Source: Selaginella moellendorffii (lineage: Eukaryota > Streptophyta > Lycopodiopsida > Selaginellales > Selaginellaceae). Taken from it: DNA of 64,000 nucleotides. Both the position numbers and the translations under genes were made by a program. Positions 55,771 through 64,000 of the stretch are shown here, piece by piece. Each line of letters opens with the position of its first letter. Position 1 is the stretch's first letter. Location of the stretch: assembly GCF_000143415.4 (NCBI RefSeq), contig NW_003314264.1, positions 1,896,074-1,960,073 of the forward strand. The letters run 5' to 3'. The notes beneath the pieces are model-generated. The model was given only the letters and a program-made list of their open reading frames with translations. It did no database searches and was not told where the DNA came from.

Positions 55771-56479
55771 GCTATCACAAACTACTTGCGATACACTTAC
55801 AAAAAGAGAATCACACAAAATGAATTTAAATAAAAAACACTTAATCAATGCTAAAATATACAGCAGCATATATATCGATATTCAGATAATTTGCAAAGAT
55901 AAGATTTAAATCAATAGATCATAACACAATAAGGTGCCAAACACAAGAGAAAAGAAAAAATCAAATAAAAAAGAATCCATAAAAATATTAAGGTATCAAA
56001 CTCTTTTCTTCTTAAGTAATTTAGACAGAAGAAGATATAATTATTAAGATGAAATATAACTATGTGCTAGACTTCATAAAATTTGCTGAGGTAAATTATA
56101 TTATTAAACCAAACGAAGCAATAAACAATGAAGCCAAAGATGGAAATAACCCCTATCCATAACAATTTCAAACTATTATACTCTGTTTTCATCTTTCTAC
56201 AAATTCAATTCTCAAATATTTTTCAAGCACAAACATGCATCATTTATCAATTAGACACTAAGAATATGAGTAATTTATAACATATTCATATCCCATAGAA
56301 AGTAGCAAATGAGTAGTATCAATAAATCATATCTTATAGCACGTCCAAAACTTTGATCTAAAGATAATATAACAATAAATATTAGTATCTTTAAATATAA
56401 TATATAAGCTTAAGTAAATTGATCATAATATTGTAAGAAAATGAAAAACAATCAATGTTTAAAATAAAATATAAAGTAT
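55771..56479. other. AT-rich gene-free region, right part
   Basis: No gene or clear repeat seen before the RLCK stop codon. Confidence 0.5.
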
Positions 56480-57982
56480 TTATTTATTCAAATGTCTTTC
56501 CCATGTGTTTACTCTTCCTTCCAAGCTTTGTAAAGGTTCCAACAGCGCCACCACCTGGTCCATACCCGGTCTGAGATGAGATTCCTTCCTTAAGCACTTG
56601 AGTGCCACAGCAGCCAGCCTTCTCATCGAGGGTAGCAGCTCTGGCTCACTCCTCAGTTCCGAGTCCACCATCTCTTGTAGCTTACTCTCCTCACGCAACA
56701 GCCTGGGAATCCATCTTGTGGAGCCATCGTTCCTTGCAAGCAGCCTCTTCATATTCTTGCTTCCAACGAGCAGCTCTAGCAGCACCAAGCCGAAGTCGGC
56801 AACATCCCTTTTGATGCACTCGTCCCATTTAGAAGAGTCCAAGGCCTGTCAAAGTAAACAAGAACGAAACTTATGGACAAAACTCAAACTGACGCATTTC
56901 CTTACCTTTGGCCTATCCAAGCCCAGACCGTAGTCCGAAAGTTTGGCATTGAAATCCTTGTCAATCAACACACTCGCAGGAGTAAGGTCTGTGTAAACAA
57001 CCTGCGATATCAACGTTGAAATCTGAGACGTCAGTATAGAGCTTGCTTGCCTGAAAGTAAGCTCTTTCGTGTAAATAAGCGAGACCTCTGGCCGCACCAA
57101 GAGCGATATTTACTCTCGTCGACCAGTAAAGAGGACGTATATACTGGCTCTTCGAGAGCAGGACGTTCAGGCCTCCATAGTCACAGTGCTCGAACACCAA
57201 AAGCCTCTCCAGCTGCCGGTCTTTGTGCTGTGCCGACGCACAGAACCCGATCAGTTTGCAAACGTTGGGATTTTGCATCCGTGCAATCCATTTCACCTTG
57301 GTGATCCAAGTTTCGAGGTCCTGCAAAAACTTCTGACACAAAAGCTTAAATAGGAACTTTCAAGTACCTGAATACTGTCACGGAGCCTGAACACTGCAAC
57401 TTCAATCTTCCTCTTTCCAATGTGTTGACCATCCCGAATGTGCATGAGGCACTTGTACACTTTCCCAAAGACGCCTTCCCTGATGCAGCACCCGGAAGAG
57501 AATTCCTGGCAGGCCGAATAGAGCTCCTCAAATCTGAAGCACTTCAACTTCACTCCCCATATGTCTGGTGAAATCGGCAGCGAAGAAACGTTCGTTCTTG
57601 GCACTAGAGGAGGCACCAGGCAGTCATCTTCCAATTCCTTTGGTGGGGGAGGAAGTGGCAGCGGCGTTCCTTTGAATGTCCCCTTCTCAATCAGCACATA
57701 GAGCGGCTCCCACTTTGCAAATGACTCGCAGGATCTTCTCATCGTGTTCTTCCCACCACCTTCCCAAAGAGGTAATGGATTTCTTCCTGCCAGCGGTATT
57801 GAAAGTGTGTGTCTGTGAAGCGGACGAGTTGACGTTGGTGCGTGGATCCATCGGAGGCCTGGAAAAACGGACACCTTTTGAGAACTTCTCATCAGTTCCA
57901 AGGATTTCAGGACCAACTCTGCTTCATCCTCAGTTTTCAATGAATGCCGATTCCTGTCCTTGTGAAACCAGAAGCAGCCCAT
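56480..57982 (-). CDS. Receptor-like cytoplasmic kinase family protein, probable pseudokinase
   Basis: Four exons (57982-57368, 57320-57051, 57001-56906, 56845-56480) join to 448 residues. The start MGCFWF fits N-myristoylation and palmitoylation at the plasma membrane. The kinase fold is of RLCK VII type: FRFEELYSACQEFSSGCCIR, EGVFGKVYKC, NVCKLIGFCASAQHKDRQLE, LGAARGLAYLHERAYFQ. Catalytic features are lost: VAVFRL has no beta-3 Lys, the catalytic loop is YTDLTPASVLID (HRDLKxxN expected), DFG is DYG, and the chain goes from LGLDRPK straight to ALDSSKWDECIKRDVADFG, missing the GTxGYxAPE segment. The second intron begins GC (TTTCAG|GCAAGC). It is likely a signalling scaffold or a decaying gene. 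Confidence 0.82.
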
Positions 57983-58284
57983 TCCTGCATCTAGGAGAAT
58001 GAGGCACCATCAGAAACATGGAAAGGTTGAGTACCTCACTCGTAGCAGTTTGAGAACGTGGCACATAGCCTCGTGCACTGTGGTGGACCAGCGAGTTTAC
58101 TAAAGTTTCTTTCATGTTGCCTAACACGCTCTGAGAAAGAAAAAAAAAAATCCCAAAAATCATGCCACAGTCCGGACGCTCTAAATAATAGTCCTGAAAT
58201 ATGTTCCCCATTATTTCATCAAAAGAAAAGAAAAGAATAAAAGAATAAACTCCATGCGAGTGGTCATGAAAATAATAGAGCGAA
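57983..58284. promoter_or_regulatory. Promoter side of the RLCK gene / 3' flank of UCP
   Basis: About 300 bp. No specific element recognised beyond A-rich runs. Confidence 0.3.
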
Positions 58285-59763
58285 TCACTCCTTTCCCAGA
58301 ATCAAGCGCTTCGTCTACACAACAAGATCAGCAAATCAGCAGTTAGACCAAAAAAAACATGTTGGACAGACCTGTTCTAGAGTCAAAAACATCACCACGT
58401 TCCATGAGCCCAGCCGGACAAAATTTGGAACAAATCCTTTGTAAAACGCAGTCACACCCTACAAAACCACCACCACAGTCATGAGCTTGAAATCGAGATT
58501 GCGAGGAAACGTTACATCGTTTTGTAAAGTCTTTACAAAACAGTCGATAGTGCCCTTGTATTTGGAAGAATCTCCCATCATCCTCGATTTCACCTACAAA
58601 AGATAAAATGAATTTCTAGTTGGAATCACTGCTACATACCACATGCTACATACCACATCCACCGGAGATCCAACACAAACGGCAATAAATCCAGCTCCCA
58701 ATCCGGACAATACGTGAGTTAAACTGTTGTCTGGAAGGCCAGCTTTTAAAAGTGACTGAAACGAACGTTATGGAGTTGGAAGCTCGTCGAAACTGACCGA
58801 CACGAACCTGTTTTACTTGATCATAGCTAGCGAGCTCGGCCGCGTTGATGATAGCGTTACGGGCCACATTTGGACCCAGGCCAGTCCAAAGTTTTGCGAA
58901 ACCTTCCTGTATGAGATGAAGAGTCGGACTTGAGATGAAAAGACAGTATGTTCGCCATACCTGTTTCACTATTTTCCCGTAAGCATCCATTGCTCCGGAG
59001 TACCGCCGAGGAACTCCGGGTGCCAGTTTTCCTTCGGCCTGTAGCCGAACCTTCACAAGATCAGTAGGATTCGCAACAGTTATGGCTAAAGCACCTGCCA
59101 AAAGAGATTAATCGTAAGCAAAGACACCAAAATCAAGGAACGAAACAGGCCAAAGTAGCAGACCTGTCGTGAGTCCCGCGGCAATTTTCTTGACCAAAGG
59201 CACGTCACCGGTGTGATCTTTTCCAACATATAGCATTTTGACCTGCAGCAATCAGTCCATAGCTCATTAGAGATGAAAGAAAAAGAAGGAAAAAGAAAAA
59301 AAAAAGAGTAGAAGAGCCTCGATCAACTTACAGGCTCATAAAGCCCAATTCGAAGACCTCCAAACAAAACCTGGCGGTGCAAGCCAGGAACGATTCCTTT
59401 CCACAGCGCTCCGGCGCCCTCTTCCTTGGCAATAGTCGTCACGGTACCCAACAATCCCCTATACTTCAATCGCGAGGCATCGGCTCCCTCGGCAGCCTTC
59501 CCCTGGAGCTGGAGCCTCACCTTAGCAGTATCGATAGGAATGGTAGTGACCTACACAAGCAAGCTACTCGTCAATCCAGCCCAAATGCATCACTCCTATC
59601 ACTAAATCCCGAAATAAACGCGACCCGATCGGCAGGGAGGAAGAGGAAGGGAGGAACAAGCACTGACCTCGGCGAAGCAGGCGCTAAAGGCACTGCACGC
59701 AAAGTTCTTGGCGATGAGCGACACTGCCGACGGCTGGTGCTGGAGCTTCTGATCTGCCGCCAT
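58285..59763 (-). CDS. UCP1: Mitochondrial uncoupling protein (UCP1/PUMP1 type)
   Basis: Inner-membrane carrier that moves protons with fatty acids or exchanges amino and dicarboxylic acids. Nine exons (59763-59668, 59550-59332, 59242-59164, 59094-58961, 58906-58808, 58755-58654, 58593-58516, 58458-58372, 58314-58285) give 307 residues. The three carrier signatures are there: [46 protein letters not shown]-type stretches [20 protein letters not shown] and [20 protein letters not shown] are nearly as in Arabidopsis UCP1. The start is the ATG at 59763; the open frame upstream has no ATG. The donor of the sixth intron is duplicated in tandem. Confidence 0.93.
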
Positions 59764-60039
59764 GCCTGGAGCTGGAGGCGCCACAGCCGGACCTTCGCTC
59801 CCGATCGATCCGATCGGCTATGGCGCAGCACGCATTCAGCTGAAAAAGACGAGAGGAGCCCTCACTCCCAAGGCAAAATATATATTCCCTAGCTTCCTTT
59901 TCTCACTTAAGCAAATCAAGCCATCAGTTTAGATTAGCGCATTATGCTTAACACCACAAAGGAGAGAGCTTCTATACAAAATTTACATACAAAAGAAGGA
60001 GATCAACTCTTCTCCTTCCTCCTCCTTGGCTTGTTCTTG

Positions 60040-61246
60040 TCATTTCCAAAACGCGAGGCGAGAGATCTTCTGCGGCAAGCACATCAGCGGCGACGAGAAA
60101 TTCGTGCTTGAGTCCATGGAGGGCGAGGAGGAGGAGGAGGAACCCGCTGCCACCACGGACGAGGAAGACGAAGACGACGAACTCCCCTGTGAATTCCTCC
60201 TCCAAAACTTGAGGACGTGCAAGCTCTCCTCCTCGGTGTGGCGCTGCACCGCGATCCGGGACGCGAATCCCTTGCTCTGCATTATCCGGCAGATCTCTCC
60301 CGGATTGTTGGCGGTGAGCGTGACCAGGTAGAAGCAGCCCCGGCTGGAGATGATCCCGTCCACCACGCCCAAGAGCCGGTCGATCACCACCCTGCCTCGA
60401 TCACCCCCGGCCCAAGTCCCTGTGATCCCCGGAGCTCCAACTTCGTCCTCGGGTGTGGGGACGTATGGAGGATTGAAAACCAGCAGGTCTACGCTGCCGG
60501 CCAGCCGCCTCTCGAGGCCCGAGACGAGATCGGTGCGCACGACGTCCGCCGAGACGCCGTGCGCCTTGAGCGTCTCGAGCGTCGTCTCGGTGGCGGCCTG
60601 GTTGATATCTGTGGCAACGTATTGGGACGACTCAACTTCGTCGCGCAGCATCAAAGCCAGGGAGGAAATCACGTACCCACTGCCACAGCCAATCTCCATG
60701 CACAGCTTGGGCTGGAGCTCCGCAAGGTGGGAGCGGTCGGCGAGGAGGGCGTCCACCAGCGCGAAGGAGTCGTCGCAGGGCTCGTAGACGTCGGCGTGGC
60801 GGGCGACGAGGCGGATGTCGGCAGATTTTCTTCGCGGCGAGAGGACCTGGAGGAACGAGCACGAATCCGATGAGACAAAGCACGTAGAAAACTCGAGCCT
60901 GACTCTGAAAGAAAGAGAAGACAATGCAAGACTCTAGATGCTCGCTCGGGAAAATGCGAAGGAAAGAAATCGTTTGAGAAGGAGAAGGAATGCCAGAGAT
61001 CCAAAGGGAAAGAGCTCACAAGAAAATGCGAAAAACAACCAAACTGGAGGGGAGAGAATTACGTTGTTGGCGCTGTAGGTGTGGCGGAGCTGCTCGCGTA
61101 GCGACGGCGCCACACTGTCCATGCTCAGGACGCAATCCATGCTCCGCTTGTGAAAGAGCTGCTTGCGCGAGGGCGAAACCTCAGCTGCTGCTGGCATCAA
61201 TCACAGATTCGTCAAACGCACGCGGCAGAGCCAAAATCTCACCCAT
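60040..61246 (-). CDS. HemK2/N6AMT1-type release-factor methyltransferase
   Basis: Three exons proposed (61246-61243, 61187-61063, 60846-60040) giving 311 residues. The core matches eukaryotic HemK2, which methylates the GGQ glutamine of eRF1: VYEPCDDSFALVDALLADRS, MEIGCGSGYVISSLALM (SAM motif I), then VFNPPYVPTPEDEVG (the NPPY motif), TWAGGDRGRVVIDRL and RGCFYLVTLTANNPGEIC. Known plant proteins begin a few residues before IRLVA. Here exon 2 adds about 43 residues (MAAEVSPSRKQLFHKRSMDC, then SMDSVAPSLREQLRHTYSAN). The join fits in phase but the extension is unexplained. The coding part of exon 1 is only ATGG. The Ser-rich tail is also longer than usual. Confidence 0.82.
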
Positions 61247-61490
61247 GATTGATTTCTTCACGCGACGCGCCCGGGGAGAAAAGATCCGCAGATCAATCGC
61301 TCGCTCGCTCCGCTCGCTCTCGCTAAGACCTAAACGCAGAGCCCTAAAATCGTAAAACCGGGGATAAGGAGGAATCGTGCTCCTCTTTGCGGCAGGTGTT
61401 CGCCTGTGCCGAGGCGATCCGCGATCGTCTTTCAGGGAAGAAGCTTCCTCGAAAAAGACCTTTTGAAAAGGGCAAAACGAACAAAGGAAT

Positions 61491-63986
61491 CTAGGGCTCC
61501 TCAAAACATTTTTTAGGGTTCTTCGCTCGCGCTGCTCGAAGAAGCTCCAAATTCGCGGGCTCTTCCAGCCACATTCCTCCGGCATCGCTTCTCAGGCACT
61601 CCGCCAGCAGCAGCTCACCGCCGTAGGCCATCCCGGGCAAGAGCAAGCAAGCGACGAGCCCAGATCTCACGGCCTGGTAGACTGCAAATTTGCTGCCGCC
61701 GCTCTCGCGCTGGATCATCGCCCACAGGCACTCGACGATCGCGCCTGCGAGATCATCCTCGCCCGGATCGTCACGATCCACACCCGCGCGCGCACTGCTC
61801 CTCCTCGCGAGCAGCCGCGTGAGCTGCCGGACGCCGTCGACGAAGACGATCCTCTGGAGCAGCCCTGGCTCAACGGCCAGGTTCTGGATCAACTTCACGA
61901 GGTTGTACCGCGCAGCCTCTCCCTGATCTTCGCGCGACAGTAGCTCCACCACCCCCTTTAGATTCCGGCTGTGAGGCCCCGCGACTAGCATCCTCCCCCC
62001 TCTCGAGCAGCAGGAGATTTGGACGAGACGATTGCTCGCCCAGGCCGCGTCCTCCATCGCCCCGGCGGTGATAGTTTCCATCAGCTCCTGGATAGCGGCG
62101 ATAAGATTTCCTCCCTCGTCCTGGCGCTCGAGCGCCACCTTCAAATTCTCGCTAGCTTCACTCTCGCTGCGATCGATGAGGCCGAAGCTATAGCATCGCC
62201 CAAGCTCCACAATCGCGTTCGTGTAGTCCTTGGCGGCCGATTCTCGGTAGAGACACATCGCTTGCACGGCATTGGCTTGGATCCCTCCTCCTCCACGCTC
62301 GTAGATCATTCCTAGCCGCCACAACGCCTCTGGATCGCCCAACAACGCCGCCATCCTATACCACGTCCGGGCTTCCAAGAACTTGTGCTCGCTTCCTCTC
62401 CAGTCCGCCATGAGATCGCCCATCCCGACCTGGATCTTGATCTTCGTGGCTTCAGAAAGAGCGCTAGAGTCTTGGATCCATTCCCTAAGTGCTCCGAGTG
62501 GAATCGTGCGCTGTTCAACCGCATTGCGCAGTAGCCAATTCTCTCCCAAGTAGTAGACCAGCGCCTCTAGCTCGTCGGCAGAGAGATCGGCAAGGAAAGA
62601 TCCGCCAGTGTTCTTGGTGTTCTTGGTAATCCTGCTTCGCGTCTCGAGGCCCCGGATCATCCCCAGAAAGTCGCAAATCTCCGAGAACTCGGGGCGCATT
62701 CGATCCTCTTCATGGCGGCACCTAGAGAGAAATTCAGCAATGTAGTCTGGAATTCCGCCTAGTCCATCGTCGCCACCCAAGATCTCGTAGCATACTATCG
62801 CGAAGTCGCGAATGTCGGCTTCCCTGGAGTACAAACTTCCACCGTTCTGATCGAAAACCATCCTCTTTCCCGAGCCTGTTCTTGAGGAAGTTCTTGCGAT
62901 CCTGGACAGGATCTTCGCGAGCCCGAAATCCGAGAGCTTGACGATGAAATCTCCAGCGCGAGAGAAGCTCACGAGAGCGTTCCTCGTCTTGAGGTTCGTG
63001 TGAATGATCCTGAGATCGTGCAAGCACCTCATCCCCCGGGCGATCTGGAGCATAATATCCAGCGATTGATCCAGGGAGAAGGGCCCCGGCTGTGAATCCT
63101 CACCTCGAGCTCGATCCCTCGCCTTCCCCGCGATCACGGCCGAGAGATTTGTGCTCATCAGCTCCATCACCAGCGAGCAGCCCTGGTCTCCCCGCGGCGC
63201 GATCCCCAGGACGCGCACCAGATTGGGATGGATTGCGTGGAAGAGCGGCGCAGCATTGCTTCCCAGATCGACCGGCAGCACCTTCTCCGCGAAGCTCTGC
63301 CGCAGCCATCGTGTTTGAAAAACCCTAATGCCCTGACTTTGGCCGATGGTTTTCCCGCGCTGGAGCTCCGCGGGATTGATCCTGTATGCTCCGGCCATCT
63401 CGCGCGGATCGAGCCGAGCGATGAGCGTTTGCGCCATCTGATGGAGCTGCTTGTTCTTCTCTCGATCTATCGTCTTGCACAAGGCCTTGGATTTCTGGAG
63501 GACTTCTAGCCGATCGCGCCGCGACAGCTCCTCCAGCGATGATGCTCGCAGGCTGCCCAGAGTCTCCTCCATGTAACCAAGAAGGACCCCCTCGTCGGGT
63601 AGAATGCGAGCGAGCGCCAGGGATTTGCACAGATCTTCCACCGCGACTTCGAATTCCTGCTGGTTTTCTTCCTTGAGCAGGGCCTTCTCCAGCCAGTGCG
63701 CCCTGGATCTGCCGCAGGAGGAGACGAGCTCGAGGCACTTGATCACGGCTGCCTTCACGATGGTTTGGAATCCTCCATAGCTCTGTTCTTCCACGAACCC
63801 TTCCACGAAACAAGCGAGGAATTTGCACTGCCAAATCGTGATCTCCGAATTCTCGGCCGCAGACGCTATCCGCTCTACCAGATCCGCCAGCGGCCGCTGC
63901 TGATCGATTGAAAAATCTTGCGAATCCGCGGCATCGAAGCAGCTGCTACTGCTAGAAGAGATATCTCTCCTGGAATCCAAAGACAT
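61491..63986 (-). CDS. Large kinase-like protein with SEL1-like and armadillo-like regions, probable pseudokinase
   Basis: Intronless, 831 residues. Residues 1-190 are helix-rich (ADLVERIASAAENSEITIWQ, then FQTIVKAAVIKCLELVSSCG), perhaps a HeLo-like bundle. A kinase fold follows (about 205-445): IGQSQGIRVFQTRWLRQSF, AEKVL with a possible beta-3 Lys, HPNLVRVLGIAP, LQIARGMRCLHDLRIIHTNL, KLSDFGLAKIL. The catalytic HRD is HTN, so the Asp is lost, and no APE motif is visible. Then SEL1-like repeats (ARTWYRMAALLGDPEALWRL, GMIYERGGGGIQANAVQAM, LYRESAAKDYTNAIVELGRC) and an armadillo-like helical end (NLVKLIQNLAVEPGLLQRIV). The layout recalls plant MLKL-like and SEL1-kinase proteins; the exact family is not certain. 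Confidence 0.75.
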   Translation of the reverse strand: MSLDSRRDISSSSSSCFDAADSQDFSIDQQRPLADLVERIASAAENSEITIWQCKFLACFVEGFVEEQSYGGFQTIVKAAVIKCLELVSSCGRSRAHWLEKALLKEENQQEFEVAVEDLCKSLALARILPDEGVLLGYMEETLGSLRASSLEELSRRDRLEVLQKSKALCKTIDREKNKQLHQMAQTLIARLDPREMAGAYRINPAELQRGKTIGQSQGIRVFQTRWLRQSFAEKVLPVDLGSNAAPLFHAIHPNLVRVLGIAPRGDQGCSLVMELMSTNLSAVIAGKARDRARGEDSQPGPFSLDQSLDIMLQIARGMRCLHDLRIIHTNLKTRNALVSFSRAGDFIVKLSDFGLAKILSRIARTSSRTGSGKRMVFDQNGGSLYSREADIRDFAIVCYEILGGDDGLGGIPDYIAEFLSRCRHEEDRMRPEFSEICDFLGMIRGLETRSRITKNTKNTGGSFLADLSADELEALVYYLGENWLLRNAVEQRTIPLGALREWIQDSSALSEATKIKIQVGMGDLMADWRGSEHKFLEARTWYRMAALLGDPEALWRLGMIYERGGGGIQANAVQAMCLYRESAAKDYTNAIVELGRCYSFGLIDRSESEASENLKVALERQDEGGNLIAAIQELMETITAGAMEDAAWASNRLVQISCCSRGGRMLVAGPHSRNLKGVVELLSREDQGEAARYNLVKLIQNLAVEPGLLQRIVFVDGVRQLTRLLARRSSARAGVDRDDPGEDDLAGAIVECLWAMIQRESGGSKFAVYQAVRSGLVACLLLPGMAYGGELLLAECLRSDAGGMWLEEPANLELLRAARAKNPKKCFEEP

Positions 63987-64000
63987 GGCGGAAAAAACTC

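Noticed and set aside
52112-56479. Hidden genes in the AT-rich region
   Set aside because: Only frames under 80 codons, no splice-linked protein-like pieces, and no homology to the families in the window.
1-64000. Bacterial-type features (CRISPR, operons, Shine-Dalgarno sites), tRNA or rRNA genes
   Set aside because: The spliced plant genes make prokaryotic features irrelevant, and I saw no tRNA- or rRNA-like sequence, though an exhaustive scan was not possible by eye.

Overview
The window is nuclear DNA of a land plant. Most genes have several exons with very short introns (about 45-110 bp, GT-AG or GC-AG). The families are plant ones: Dof and R2R3-MYB transcription factors, plant Nup214, GDSL esterase, class III peroxidase, HVA22, TBL, plant UCP and several pentatricopeptide repeat (PPR) genes. 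The compact introns, the many PLS-type PPR genes and the gene set suggest a lycophyte such as Selaginella. That is inference from style; no species-specific marker was checked.

Layout. 0-13 kb: 3' part of a Nup214/LNO1 nucleoporin, a small plant-specific TIGR01589-type protein, a Dof factor, a GDSL esterase, a decayed PPR copy beside its intact relative, and a CRM-domain RNA-binding protein. 13.2-30.1 kb: a tandem array of about 7.1-7.4 kb units. Each starts with a GC-rich cis-prenyltransferase (CPT) gene. In units 1 and 2 this is followed by long AT-rich DNA with coding relics, a MITE-like element and, only in unit 1, a solo LTR with target-site duplication. CPT copies 1 and 3 are intact; copy 2 is frameshifted twice. 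Unit 3 is partial and runs into an unidentified minus-strand gene whose truncated pieces recur in units 1 and 2.

31-43 kb: a second PLS-type PPR, Golgi GnT-II, a 78-residue small gene ending 9 bp before a P-class PPR start codon, and an interleaved duplication: PPR (intact), DUO1-like MYB (decayed), PPR (decayed), DUO1-like MYB (intact), with another DUO1 3' scrap further on. Then an EF-hand/TLDc protein. 43-52 kb: class III peroxidase, RFC1 (large clamp-loader subunit), an HVA22-like protein divergent from RFC1, and a TBL acetyltransferase-like protein. 52-56.5 kb is AT-rich and gene-free, with a third MITE copy, direct repeats and a 108-bp palindrome. 56.5-64 kb: a probable RLCK pseudokinase, uncoupling protein UCP1, HemK2/N6AMT1 methyltransferase, and a large pseudokinase with SEL1-like and armadillo-like regions.

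The genes form no single pathway. Themes are organelle gene expression (three intact PPRs, CRM protein), secretory-pathway and wall enzymes (GnT-II, TBL, peroxidase, GDSL) and core nuclear machinery (Nup214, RFC1). The most notable signals are the CPT array, the interleaved PPR/DUO1 duplication with reciprocal decay, two kinase-like proteins lacking catalytic residues, and the near-overlapping small gene plus PPR. I saw no tRNA, rRNA, CRISPR or viral genes.
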